DNA of 64,000 nucleotides from assembly GCF_000226095.1 (NCBI RefSeq), contig NC_016476.1, positions 558,001 through 622,000 of the forward strand, read 5' to 3'. The position numbers were made by a program, and so were the translations under genes. Below are positions 33,404 through 45,360 of this stretch, piece by piece. Numbering within the stretch: the first letter of the stretch is position 1; each line of letters opens with the position of its first letter. The notes beneath the pieces were generated by a model. It was not told the origin of the DNA, made no database searches, and was given only the letters and a program-made list of their open reading frames with translations. Source of the DNA: Thermothelomyces thermophilus ATCC 42464. Taxonomy: Eukaryota > Ascomycota > Sordariomycetes > Sordariales > Chaetomiaceae.

Positions 33404-36400
33404 CGCCTGTATAGCGGAGAGTAGTAGCGTAGTATAGGAGGAACTGGCACAAGAGACTACTATATCGAGACCTCTTAGCAGAAACATAGGAAATCGCTAT
33501 AATCTTTGGATAATGGTAGCAAGATAAGCAATTATGGATAATAGTATAATAGAAACAATATAAAATACTCGTACTAGTAGATAGTAAAATAGAGATAAAC
33601 CTGATTTTGCCGACACTTATAAATTAGCTATAGATACCTTAGAGGAAAGCAGCAGTATAGCATAGTTAAAGGGCTATTTCCGATATAATAGGTATATAAG
33701 GAGACTAAACTAATTAATATCACTATAGCAAGGAAAACCATAGTAGTTATATTTAGTATCGTAAATATAGGTAACGATAAAGATATAATATTAGGATTAC
33801 TATAGTATGAAGATTACGACCTAGACATTAGCTAGAAGAATAGTAGCTACTTACAACCCTAAACGGAGTTATATTCGACTAGCGAGATAGGGAGCATATA
33901 AGGATCGCGAGCAGACGATACTTAGGGAAAGGCATATCCTATAGATCTACCGTAAGAGACAGACAGTGGCAGGCAGACCACTATAAACTCTAGAAGAAGC
34001 GGTATAACGATACTAACGTTACGATAAGAGGAATAAGCTAAACCGCCGATAGCTGTTCTCTCTATTAACGAATACAGAGTATTATAACTAAAGTAGTAGG
34101 TTGAGATAGGAGAAATCGTTAGCATCATTATAGATAGAACCAAGTTCGTATATTATTAGAAAGCCGAGAGATAAGATAAAACTAGGGAAGTACCGAAGGA
34201 ATATAAAGGACACCTAGCATTCGAACCAAAGCATCTAGAAGGATTACCAGAATATAGCCTATAAGATTACGAGATCAAGCTTAAGGAAGGAGTATAACTA
34301 AAGTTCTTTAAGATTTACTATACAAGCTAGACATAGAACGAAGAACTTAAGCGATATTTAGAGGAGAATCTTCGAAGAGGATATATCTGCCTGTTAACAT
34401 CACTAGTAGGCTACCTAATCCTATTTATACCTAAGAAAGATAGAAAGCTATAGTTATATATCGACTATCGGTAACTTAACAAATAGACCGTAAAAAACCG
34501 ATACCTGTTACTACTAATCTTATAGCTCTAAGATTAGTTAGCAGGAGCCTAATATTTTACACGTCTTGACTTACTATTAGCCTATAACTATATACGGATC
34601 AAAGAAGGCGATAAGTAGAAAACGGCCTTTAGAATACCCTATAGTCACTACAAGTACCTTATCATGCTATTCGGACTTATAAACACGCTAGTAACGTTCT
34701 AAGCCCTGATCGATCAAGCTATCCGACCCTTTCTTAACAAATTTATAGTATATTATCTTGACAATATACTTATCTTCTCTAAGACAATAGACAAATACCA
34801 GAAGTATATAAAAGTAATACTAGATATATTATACATATATAAGCTATTAGTTAACAAAGAAAGAAGTAAATTCTATATTAAGAAAATAATATTTTTAGAA
34901 TACGAGATATCTCTAAGATAAATTCAGATGGAACCTTTAAAGGTTAAAGCTATTAAGGATTGGTTACAACCGACGTTAGTCACGGAAGTACGAAGTTTCA
35001 TTAGATTTGTAAACTTCTACCAGATGTTCATTAGGAACTTCGGAGCGATCGCACGACCTTTACACGAACTTACCAAGAAGAACGCTAAATTCTAATAGGA
35101 AGAGCAACACGAGCAAGCATTTATATAGATCCGTGACGCCATTACTAAAGATCTAGTACTGGTGCTTCTAGACCCTAAGAAGCCATTTAAGGTAGAAACG
35201 GATGCTTTAGACTATGCCATCGGAGGATAGTTAGGATAACAAGGCAAACGAGGGAAGCTACATCTTATAGCCTTCTTTTTAAAGAAGCTTAATAGACTAT
35301 ATCTTAATTATCTAATCTATAATAAGGAACTACTTACGATTATCAAAGCTTTTAAGGAATAGTAACTATACCTTAGTAGTACAATTGAACTAGTATAAGT
35401 ATATATAGATTATAAGAATTTACGGTACTTTATGACGATAAAGGAGTTTAGTTACGATAGACTTTATTACAAAGCTACTAGAATCTAAGGACATAGCTAT
35501 AGGAGTGACCTATAACAGTATTCTTACTATAGTAGATCGCCTAACTAAATAGGCATATTTCTTCCTATATAAGGAGTCCTAGACAGCTAAACGGTTAGTA
35601 GATATAATCTATCGGCAAGTTACATTAGTATATGCTTAGCCGCAAGAATAGATCACCGACAGAGACACTAAGTTCGTATCGAAGTTCTAGCAAGCGTTAA
35701 TACAACAATTAGGCGTTAATAGCAAGCTATTAACGGCATATCACCTACAGACTAACAGACAAACAGAGCGACTAAATTAACTTGTCGAGCAGTACCTCCG
35801 TTCTTATATTAACTACTAGCAAGATAACTAGGTCATGCTATTACCAATAGTATAACTCGCCTATAATATAATACCAATAGAAACGACCAAAGTTATACCG
35901 TTCTTTATAAACTACAGATATAAAGCAGACCTTAGGCAAGGACTAGAGGTTATAGTGCTAAGAGTAGCAGTCAAAGCGGAACAAATGTACGTACTATACA
36001 AGAAGCTTAAAAAGGAACTCGAGTTTGTTAGGACTAGAATAAAGAACTACTATAACAAATATAGGCTCGAGGGACCTTACCTAGAGAGGGGAAATAAAGT
36101 CTACCTAATCGTACGAAACCTATAAACTAAACGACTAAGCACAAAGCTAGACTTTAAGAAGGTCAGACCCTTTATTATTAAAGAATGAATTTCGACATCT
36201 AACTACTAACTATCGTTACCATCATCTATACGACTATAGATAGATATTTTTCATATTTCACTTCTCAAACTAGCACCAAAGAACGCTAAGGTTACTATAT
36301 ATATTGAAGCAAAGGACAAAGAGGAAGAATAGGACGTCGAAGAAATTCTAGATTTATATATTATTAACGGAGAACTATAGTACCTAGTTAAATAGCTTGA

Positions 36401-36524
36401 TTTTAGACTAGAAGATAACTTATACGAACCTATTAAGAACCTAAATTGCCCTAAGAAACTAGAGTAGTTCTACTAATAGAATCCTAACCGGCTATAAGAA
36501 CCAGCTCTAAAGCCTATTCCCTAA
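33367..36524 (+). pseudogene. pol: E4 pol relic with 593-bp deletion
   Basis: Protease is altered near 33585. RT has YYLDN near 34757 (second Asp lost). RNase H (VETDALDYAIGG) starts near 35195. The text then jumps from the AAGGAG of RNase H straight to TTTAGTTACGATAGACTTTA of the integrase core. RNase H C-terminus, the HHCC domain and the linker are therefore gone. Integrase core and chromodomain remain (EILDLYIINGEL near 36345). The end is set at TAA TAG after the chromodomain and is uncertain. Confidence 0.82.
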
Positions 36525-37110
36525 TAGAAAAAGAAGGGAACCTGCTAGAATTAGGACCGGGATCTAACCTAATCGACTCCTAATCAAGTATATCAAAAGT
36601 ACCTAATGCCTAAGCCTAACCTACAAGGGTCTATGTCTCCGACATCGGCAAAGGAGTATCTAGTTCTTCCTCCTCCTCTAGATAAGCTATACTATAACGA
36701 AAAACTTCGGTACTATAATCGTATAGGGATTGCTATAAACGACGTAATTGACTTAAACGGCTGAGCATCTAAGCAAGTAGTGCCTTGGTCTTAGTAATCT
36801 CTCTCAAAACCTTCTCCTGCTCTGACAAATTCGAAAGGACTGAAATAGTTAGTAACTTAAGACTATAAAGAAAAATAACGAAGAACCTATAGGCATCTGT
36901 AACGTTCGGACTACTATACTTCTTACCTATATAAATATAGTTTTGACACTTATTTAAACCCTCTATCATTATATAATGCTTTCGTAGCTTTATATTTTAA
37001 TAACGCTTATAAGGTATAGTGACCTTGTAACCCTCTTATTTAATCTTAATCGTAATAGCGTATTATTTACGTTTAAGATTATAATGATTCCTAGGAATAC
37101 AATTAGCTAT
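36433..37110 (-). pseudogene. E4 antisense zinc-cluster-like gene, divergent version B
   Basis: Start codon now ATA. The Cys positions are C-x2-C-x8-C-x8-C-x2-C-x6-C (two residues longer in the first loop than in other versions), several now Tyr. A 51-nt segment (36890-36840) ends TTACTAAC...TTTCAG and begins ATAGGT, presumably GTAGGT before RIP. Removing it joins NVTDA to FLSNLSEQEKV, the same phase-1 site as in E3. As 51 is a multiple of three, the unspliced frame is also open. The coiled-coil part (ITKTKALLAQMLSRLSRLRR) and LEEEEELDT follow, then TAA. About 208 codons unspliced-minus-intron. Otherwise as for the E3 copy. Confidence 0.68.
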
Positions 37111-37191
37111 AGTAAAAGGAAGTTAGCAAAAGAAGGACGTTACTTACTAGGAAAAGGGGGTATTAGTAGTATTTAAAATAAGTTATAAGAA

Positions 37192-37226
37192 GCTTTCGGG
37201 TCGAAAGCCCTAAAGAGGGGGCATCG
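37192..37226 (+). promoter_or_regulatory. E4 inverted repeat and polypurine tract
   Basis: GCTTTCGGGTCGAAAGC (37192-37208), then AAAGAGGGGGCATCG up to the LTR. The repeat is retained though the upstream ~60 bases differ from the type A elements. Confidence 0.75.
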
Positions 37227-37485
37227 TATCACAAGCCAACTATATACCGCAACCCGGTAGGGCATAGGAGGCTAAATGAGCTACTAATTAAGAAGGGAAT
37301 AAAGTAAGGCTAATACAGAATTGCTAGGGAGCGTAGGCTACTACAGGCAAACAATTACCAAAAGGGAAAGATAGTAGAGGATAGCTAGCCACTAAAGGCA
37401 ATCTAAAGACAGGATAGAAGGGGACTATAAGCGATCGGCAGAAGTATATATATATATAAATAGCCACTTATTATAGTAGACTCTA
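37227..37485 (+). repeat. E4 3' LTR, first part
   Basis: Starts TATCACAAGCC and runs to CTCTA, where E5 is inserted. It continues after E5. Confidence 0.92.
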
Positions 37486-37904
37486 TGTCACAGAAATATG
37501 CATGCAGATGCCGCCTAAGCCACTGGCACGAATAGGCCAATCAAGTCGAAGGAACGAAAGGACCAATTATAGCATGGGAAGCATAGTGATCACTACGCTC
37601 ACTAGTGATCAGGGTAATCACCACCATACAATCACTTACGATCACCGTAATCAGGAATGATCACTAGGATTATATATATATATAGATAGTCACTCGTTAT
37701 AGTAGACTCTAAGAGTTCACTAGTAGTAACAATCACAATCACAGTACCTATACCAAGCATTGCTAATTACTATAAGAGATAACTCTAAGTGTTGTTATAA
37801 ACCCTTTGGCTTTACCGAATCCCTTAGACGACCTGCCTGCTTGTCCTGCTTCACCTACCTCCGTCTAGACCCTTTCAGAAGAAGTCTGAGTTAGGTTCGT
37901 TACA
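37486..37904 (+). repeat. E5 5' LTR (419 bp)
   Basis: TGTCACAG...GTTACA. The U3 carries a GATCAC cluster, including the hairpin TGATCACTA-cgctcac-TAGTGATCA (37587-37611), and TATA-rich sequence near 37670. Confidence 0.93.
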
Positions 37905-37931
37905 CGTTATTACCACTCCCTTTGTTCTATT

Positions 37932-40193
37932 ATAGTTTAGAACGGAGGTGACTTCGACCTTGACATTGATATGGCTACCAACGTTACAGCCGAATAGCTG
38001 CTCGCTTAGCTCGGTTAACTCTAGCAGCAGATCTAGGAGTTAGACCAAAGAGACAAGGCTACTCAAGCTCGAATCAAGGAACTCAAGAACCGCGAAAAGT
38101 ACTCGTAGAAGTTAGTTAACAAGGCCTATACCAAAATCGAGACGCTCGAGACCGCTAAAGCAAAGCGTATCAAGATCGAACTACCTAGTAAATATAGAGG
38201 AACTAAGGAGGATCTTGTAGGATTTCTAACAAACCTCTGATTCTACTTCTGGCTTAATGACGACAAGTTTCCGGACGATAAAGCTAAAGTCCTTTACGTA
38301 GCTACGAGACTAGAGGGCAAGGTACTTAGATAGTTCGAGCCTATATAGAATGACTACCTTACTAAGGAAGATAAAGACGACTAAGACGCGTTTATATAGG
38401 TAGTCTTCCGATCTTACGACCATTTCGAAGAAGAGCTTTAGAAGGTTTTTAGCGATAAAGATAAGAAGATTTATATATAAGAAAGACTTGCTAATCTTCA
38501 ATAGACCAAATTAATAGCCTCCTATGCTATATAGTTTAGATAGGACATGCTCAAGTCTTAGCTTAACGACAAGGCATTAATATAATTATTCTATAACGGC
38601 TTAAAGGAAAAGGTTAAAGACAAGCTATACAAGTACGATTAGCCTAAGACCCTAGACGAATACATTATATAGGCCATTAGAATTGATAATCAACTCTACA
38701 TATAAGAGCAGCAGAAACGAGGTCAAATAAACGGAACCACGGTTAAAGCTAACAACAAGAAAAAGCGATCGTACGTCAGTACCTTATACGGGACGCACCC
38801 CGGAGCCATAGATATAGATATAGCGTAGAAGCAGGACTAGAAGAAGACGACCAAAGACAAGTCCAATGTTACCTACTATAACTATAGGAAGAAAGGGCAC
38901 TACAAGCAAGAATGTCACAGCCTAAAGAAAGAGTAAAAGACAGTCCCTAGAAAGGAAGTTATGGCTATCGATAAAACTACCAAGGACATTATCGAAGTAG
39001 CGGCTACAAGCTATAAAGATAGGGGCAGTGATACAGATAGTCTTAGACATGACGACAATGGTAAAGACGAACAAGCACCGTACTCCGAACTGGTTACTAT
39101 AGACCTAGAGACAGGTCTTGCCGAATAGGATATAGTAGGAGAGTATATACTGCTAGTTTCGATTCTCCTAGCCTTGAGGCAATAGGGTTTTACGGTCACG
39201 TAGAGGCAGGATAGATCGTAGACAACCGACACCTAAGGAATCGAAAGACCTAGACCTAATGTTCTATTCCTCTAGGAACGAATCGAATAATATTGTAATG
39301 AAGTCTTCTGACTTAACGCGGAACTATGTAAATAGGATAGACGCTTAATTCGACTTGTCTAGTAGAGCAATAAGATAAGGGACGAGATAAGGGAACTCTA
39401 ATGTATCATAGAAACTATCAAAGGAGAATAGCCTATAATATATAATAGGCCTAATAGCTACGCTAAGTATCTTAACGGCTAGTAACTTAGTAATAACATA
39501 TGGAACCTAGAATACTAGTTTATACGAGTAAACCACGGAAAAGATAAGCATATATAGGAAAGCTACTAGAAGAAATACTCTTATATTAGCACTAAAGTAC
39601 CTACAGTCTATGTATAATGGGAAGGATTCGGGAAAGAATTCTAATACCTCCTAGGCAATGCTATACGATTATACCTTCGACACGAGGCACATATGTAAGT
39701 GCCCTGGTTCTAGTATATAGCACACAAATGCCGATACTACTTCCGCGACAAATTCGAAAACAATTACTAGCCGACCTAACAAGGAAATGAGGATAGAAGC
39801 TTATACCTTATAGAATGGGTTTACGATATAGGAAACAGAGCGGCCGAATTACTCTAGAAGATCGAAGCCCGCGATCTAGAAAGCATTACGATAGTTCCAA
39901 GACGAGCCTGGCCTAGGCACTACGGAACCGGACGAGATACATAGGACTTGTATTAGAGTAACAATTACCTCTATTACGCGGACGAAAAGAAATTGCGAAT
40001 TTGGGAACTTTAGACAAAGCTATAGCACGCACGACGGAAAGCAGAACAGACCTAATGGTAGGAAGCCATAAGCACTCAATAGCTCACGGAAATAAGCACG
40101 ATCGACGAAGCCGCTATCAGCCGAACAACCGAAGAGGTCAGCACTAACCTAGGAAACGGGTCAGGGCCCTTCGAGGGGCCTGGAAACCATTAA
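37932..40193 (+). pseudogene. gag: E5 gag relic
   Basis: Start codon ATA (from ATG). Exactly 2262 nt to TAA, as in E2, E3 and E6. The knuckle (YYNYRKKGHYKQEC, near 38873) keeps His and the last Cys only. Heptamer AGGAAAC at 40151-40157; hairpin intact. Confidence 0.86.
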
Positions 40194-43100
40194 CGCCTAT
40201 ATAGCGGCAAGTAGTAACGTAGTACAGGAGGGACTAGCGTAAGAGACTACTATATTAAGACCTCCCGGCAGAAACATAGGAAATCGCTACAATCTTTAGA
40301 CGATAGCGGCAAGACAAGCGATTATAGATAATAGCATAGTAGAAACAGCATGAAATGCTCGCACTAGTAGATAGTAGAGCAGAGATAAATCTGATTTCGC
40401 CGACACTTGTAAATCAGCTACAGATACCCTAGAGAATAAAGCAGAAGCATAGCATAGTCAAAGGGCTATTTCCGATATAGTAGGTATATAGGGAGACCGA
40501 ACTAATCGATATTACTATAATAGGGAAGACCATAGCAATTATATTTAGTATCATAAACATAGGCAACAACAAAGATATAATATTAGGGTTACTATAGCAT
40601 GAAGATTACGACCTAGACATTAGCTAGAAGAATAGTAGCTACCTATAACCCCGAATAGAGTCATATTCGACTAGTAAAATGGGGAGTATACAAGGATCGC
40701 GAGCAGACGATGCTTAGGGGAAGGCATATCCTACAGATCTACTACAAGAGACAGATAGTAACAGGCAGACCACTATAGACTCTAGAAGAGGCGGCATAAC
40801 GACATTGATATCGTAACAGGAGGAACGAGCTAAACTACTAATAGCTGTTCTCTCCGTTAACGAATGCAGAGCACTATAATTAGAGTAGTAGGTTAAGATA
40901 GGAGAAATCGCTAACATCGCTATAAACGGAACCAAGTTCGTATACTATTAGAAAACCGAGAGACGAGACAGGACTAGGGAAGTACCAAAGGAATACAAAG
41001 GACACCTAGCATTCGAACCAAAGCATCTAAAAGGATTACTAGAACACGGTCTATAGGATCATAAGATTAAGCTTAAGGAAAGAGTACGACTAAAGTTCTT
41101 TAAGATTTACTATACAAGCCAGATACAGAACGAAGAACTTAAGCAATATTTAGAGGAAAACCTTCGAAGAGGATATATCCGCCTGTTAATATCGCTAGCA
41201 GGCTACCTAATCCTATTTATGCCTAAGAAAGACGGAAAGCTACAGTTATATATCGACTATTGGCAACTTAACGAGCAGACCGTGAAAAACCGATACCCAT
41301 TACCGCTAATCTCACGGCTCCGAGATCAGTTAGCAGGAGCCTAATATTTCACGTATCTTGACTTGCTATCGGCCTATAACTATATACAGATCAAAGAAGG
41401 CGACAAGTGGAAAACGGCCTTTAGGATACCCTATAGCTACTACGAGTACCTCATCATGCTATTCGGACTTATAAATACGCTAGCAACGTTCTAAGCCCTA
41501 ATTGATCAAGCTATCTGACCCTTTCTCGACAAATTTACGGTATATTATCTCGACGACGTACTCATCTTCTCCAAGACGATAGACGAACACCGGAAGTACG
41601 TAGAAGCAGTACTAGACACGCTATACGTATACAAGCTATTAGTTAACAAGGAAAAAAGCGAATTCCATGTTAGGAAGATAGTCTTTTTAGGATATAAAAT
41701 ATCCCTAGGATAAATCCAGATAGAACCGTCAAAGGTTAAAGCTATTAAGAATTAGCCACGACCGACGTCAGTTACAGAAGTACGAAGTTTCATCGGATTT
41801 ACAAACTTCTACCGAATGTTCATTAGGAACTTTAGAGCAATCGTACGACCTTTATACGAGCTTACCAAGAAGAATACTAAATTCCAATGGGAAGAGCAAC
41901 ACAAGCAAGCATTTACGTAGATCCGGAACGCCATTACTAAAGATCTAGTACTAGTACTACCAGACCCTAAGAAGTTATTCGAGGTAGAAACAGATACTTC
42001 AGACTACGCCATCGGAGGACAATTAGGATAACGAGACAGACAAGGAAAGCTATATCCTATAGCCTTCTTTTTAAAGAAGCTCGATAGACTACGTCTCAAT
42101 TATCTAATCCACGATAAGGAATTACTTGCGATTGTCGAAGCTTTTAAGGAATAGCGACTATACCTTAGCGGCACGATTAAACCAGTATAAGTGTATATAG
42201 ATCATAAGAATTTACGATACTTTATAATGATAAAGGAGCTTAATAGACGACAAATACGATAGGTAGAATTCCTCGTGGAATTTAACTTTGAGATCTGCTA
42301 CAAGAAGGGCAAAGAGAACGTACGAGCAGACATCTTAAGCTAACGAACGGATTATACGGAAGGATAAACAGGAACGATACCACCGTTATTCAAGGAACAG
42401 ATAGATAGAACGCTACATTACGAAACGCAGACACCTATAGAAGATGATCTACTTAACTCGTTCCTAGAATGCTATATAATCTTTCGAGAAGAAAGGATCA
42501 ATAAGGTATAATATCAAGTAGCACCCGGACCAGTAGTACCTAATAGAGTGGAAGAAGAAGATAGGAAACTCTAGTACCGAGGCAAAGCGTATATCTACGA
42601 CAAAGATCAATAGCTACGGATGATTCGAGAACTCTACAAGTCGAAACTCGGAGGATATAAAGGAGTCACGAAGACTGTTGTACAAGTCAAGAAACACTAC
42701 GACTTTCTATAGTTAACGGTACGAGTTAAGGAAGTCGTACAGAACTACGACATCTGCAATCGGAGCAAAACGGCATGATATAAGCCGTACAGGCTACTTT
42801 AGCTACTACTAATAGCTGACAAACTATAGAGTTTAGTTATAATAGACTTTATTACGAAGCTGTTAGAATCTAAGGACATAGCTATAGGAGTAACCTACGA
42901 TAGTATTCTTACTATAGTAGATTGCCTAACTAAGTAGGTATACTTCTTTCCCTATAAAGAGTCCTAGATAGCGGAACAGTTAGTAGACGTGATCTATCCG
43001 CAAGTTGCATTAGTATATGCTTGGCCGTAAGAATAGATCACCGATAGAGACACCAAGTTTGTATCGAAGTTCTGGCAAGCATTAATATAACGATTAGGCG

Positions 43101-43942
43101 TTAATAGCAAGCTATTAACGGCATATTACCTATAGACTAACAGATAAACGGAGCGACTAAACTAAGTTATTAAGCAGTATCTCCATTCTTACGTCAACTA
43201 CTAGCAAGACAACTAGGTTATACTATTACTAACAGTATAACTCGCTTATAATACGATGCTAACGGAAACGACCAAAGTCATACCGTTCTTCGCGAACTAC
43301 AGATATAAAGCAGACCTTAGGCAAGGACCAAAGGTCATAGTGCCGAGAGCAGTAGTTAAAGTAGAACAAATGTACGTACTATATGAAAAACTTAAAAAGG
43401 AACTCGAGTTTGTCAAGACTAGAATAAAGAACTACTACGACAAACACAGGCTCAAGGGACCTTGCCTAGAGAGGGGAGACAAAGTCTACCTGATCGTATA
43501 GAACTTACGAACCAAACGACTAAGCACGAAGCTAGACTTTAAGAAGGTCAGACCCTTTATTATCAAAGAACGAATTTCGACATCTAACTACCGACTATCG
43601 TTACCGTCATCTATACAACTATAGACGGATGTTTTTTATATTTTACTTCTCGAACTAGTACCAAAAAACGCTAAGGTTGCTACACACATCAAAGCAGAAG
43701 ACAAGGAAGAAGAATAGGACGTCGAAGAAATTCTAGATTTACGTATTATTGATGGGGAACTGTAGTACCTAGTCAAGTGGCTCGATTTCGGACCAGAAGA
43801 CAACTTATAGGAACCAATTAAGAATTTAAACTACCCTAAGAAACTAGAATAGTTCTATTAGCAGAACCCGGATCGGCTAAAGGCAAATCTAGGATAGAAC
43901 CGAAAACAGCGCCTTAGTTAATAACATCGATACTACTATTAA
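40157..43942 (+). pseudogene. pol: E5 pol relic, frame intact over its length
   Basis: Slip site to TAA is a multiple of three (1261 codons plus stop). Protease VDSRAEINLISPTL lies near 40370. [21 protein letters not shown] near 41212 and YYLDDVLIFSKT near 41540 (both catalytic Asp kept). RNase H (TDTSDYAIGG) near 41990; integrase HHCC near 42620-42770, core near 42840-43150. Chromodomain (EILDLRIIDGELQYLVKW, one Gln now stop) near 43725-43860. It is disabled by numerous TAG/TAA. Confidence 0.86.
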
Positions 43943-44428
43943 GCTATATAACGGCCCCCGATTCCTGCTATTCTACCGCCTCTAATTTGTCTAGATTCGA
44001 TAAACCCTATATAACCATGTCTGCCCCCTTCTCTACTAGGAACTCTCGTTATTTATAGACCCGAGTCAGACAGGCTAACGCCTCGGAAGCTTTATATTAA
44101 TATTCTCGTAGCAAGGCTTCGGCCTCTTTCTCTTTAGCCTTCAAACGACGTTACTCGCGTATGATACGATCCACTATATTACAATTAGAGATATGCTCTC
44201 GCAAGGAAATAGGAACTTATAAGAAGAAACTAAAACGCCGGAACCATCGTAAGCATGACCCCGACACACGCAAGCCTTGTAGCAACGAGATTTTTCAATC
44301 ATCTTATATACTCGGTTATACTCTACGTAATGAGAACACGCCATCACTACGAACCCATGATCGGAAATAAACTAAGCTAAATGCTTATGACGAATAGATA
44401 CTAGGGATCTGTATACGTTAGACGGTAT
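43818..44428 (-). pseudogene. E5 antisense Zn2Cys6-like / coiled-coil gene, two exons
   Basis: Start now ATA. Exon 1 (44428-44221, 208 nt) has C-x2-C-x6-C-x8-C-x2-C-x6-C-DGSGV with four Cys changed to Tyr. The intron (44220-44174, 47 nt) starts ATAAGT (from GTAAGT), contains CTAATT, ends AATATAG, and is phase 1. Exon 2 (44173-43818) reads LDRIIREQRRLKAKEKEAEA, a strongly helical coiled coil, then GLSNLDKLEAVEQQ, and ends at the conserved TAA. 187 codons plus stop after splicing. It overlaps the end of pol by about 125 bases. Confidence 0.74.
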
Positions 44429-44521
44429 AACTAATAGTACAAAGGGTAACAAGAGGCTAAGGAGAAAAATACGTATAAGGAACGCAAGGGATGTTAGCGC
44501 TATTTAAGACGGCCTAAAGAG

Positions 44522-44557
44522 GGCTTTCAGGTCGAAAGCCTCGGAGGGAGGGCATCA
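44522..44557 (+). promoter_or_regulatory. E5 inverted repeat and polypurine tract
   Basis: GGCTTTCAGGTCGAAAGCC, one base from a perfect match to the other copies, followed by a purine run (CGGAGGGAGGGC) and the 3' LTR. Confidence 0.7.
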
Positions 44558-44976
44558 TATCATGGAAATATACATACAGATGCTGCCTAAGCCACTAGCA
44601 CGAATAGGCCAATCAAGTCAAAGGAACAAAAGGACCAATTACAGCATAGGAAGCATAGTGATCACTACGCTCACTAGTGATCAGGGTAATCACCACCATA
44701 CAATCACTCACGATCACCGTGATCAGGAATGATTACTAGGATTATATATACATATAGATAGTTACTCGTTATAGTGGACTCTGAGAGTTCACCAGTAGTA
44801 ACAATCACAATTACAGTACCTATACCAAGCATTGCTAATTACTATAAGAGACAACTCTAAGTATTGTTATAAACCCTTTGGCTTCACCGAATCCCTTAGA
44901 CGACCTGCCTACTTGTCCCGCTTTACCTACCTCCGTCTAGACCCTTTTAGAAGAAGTCTGAGTTAGGTTCGTCACA
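44558..44976 (+). repeat. E5 3' LTR (419 bp)
   Basis: TATCATGG (from TGTCACGG) ... GTCACA, same length as the 5' LTR, carrying the same GATCAC hairpin near 44660. Confidence 0.93.
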
Positions 44977-45174
44977 CTCTAAGAGTTTACTAGTGATAGT
45001 AACTTATAATTATAATACTTATACTAAGCATCGTTAACTACTATAAGAGATAACTTTAGTGTTATTATAAACCCTTTAGCTTTACCGAATCCCTTAGACG
45101 ACCTATATGCTTGTCCTGCTTAACCTACCTTCGTCTGAACCCTTTTAGAAGAAGTCTAAGTTAGGTTTGTCATA
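44977..45174 (+). repeat. E4 3' LTR, second part
   Basis: Resumes after E5 with the duplicated CTCTA, continues the R-U5 part and ends GTCATA. ATAAC, the E4 target duplication, follows immediately. Confidence 0.92.
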
Positions 45175-45360
45175 ATAACCTAGGTAAGGCCTAGTTAGGC
45201 TCTAGGTTAGGCCCTAAATAGGCCCTAACTACACGCCCTATAAACGACCTATAAATGTCTTATAAGCTAATTATATATACTTAGATAGGTTAGGTAGGTC
45301 TAATCTATTGCTAGGTAGGTCTAGTCCATTACTAGGCAAAGCCTAGCATTATTTAGGAAG
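45175..45360 (+). repeat. LINE1 3' tail, continued after E4
   Basis: CTAGGTAAGGCCTAGTTAGG... is the RIP-mutated counterpart of CTAGGTAGGGCCCGGTTAGG in copy b and follows it to CAAAGCCTAGCATT. The terminal CCTATAATA is not evident, so the end is approximate. Confidence 0.65.

Larger units (their letters stand above)
37486..44976 (+). mobile_element. E5, complete family 1 chromovirus (7491 bp, type A LTR)
   Basis: 419-bp LTRs at both ends and a perfect CTCTA duplication (37481-37485 and 44977-44981) inside the 3' LTR of E4. It is younger than E4 by position. Gag, pol and the antisense gene are all full length in bases, disabled by RIP stops. Confidence 0.96.
30663..45174 (+). mobile_element. 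E4, family 1 chromovirus (type B), with E5 nested in its 3' LTR
   Basis: Flanked by perfect ATAAC duplications (30658-30662 and 45175-45179) in a LINE tail. Without E5 its length is about 7.0 kb. An internal ~593-bp deletion at 35446 removed the end of RNase H and the start of integrase. The GAG found at both ends suggests a microhomology-mediated deletion or a template switch during reverse transcription. Confidence 0.95.

Noticed and set aside
44161-44370. Plus-strand frame of 69 codons in the E5 3' region
   Set aside because: It is antisense to the two-exon zinc-cluster gene, which has conserved cysteines, an intron and homologues in other copies.
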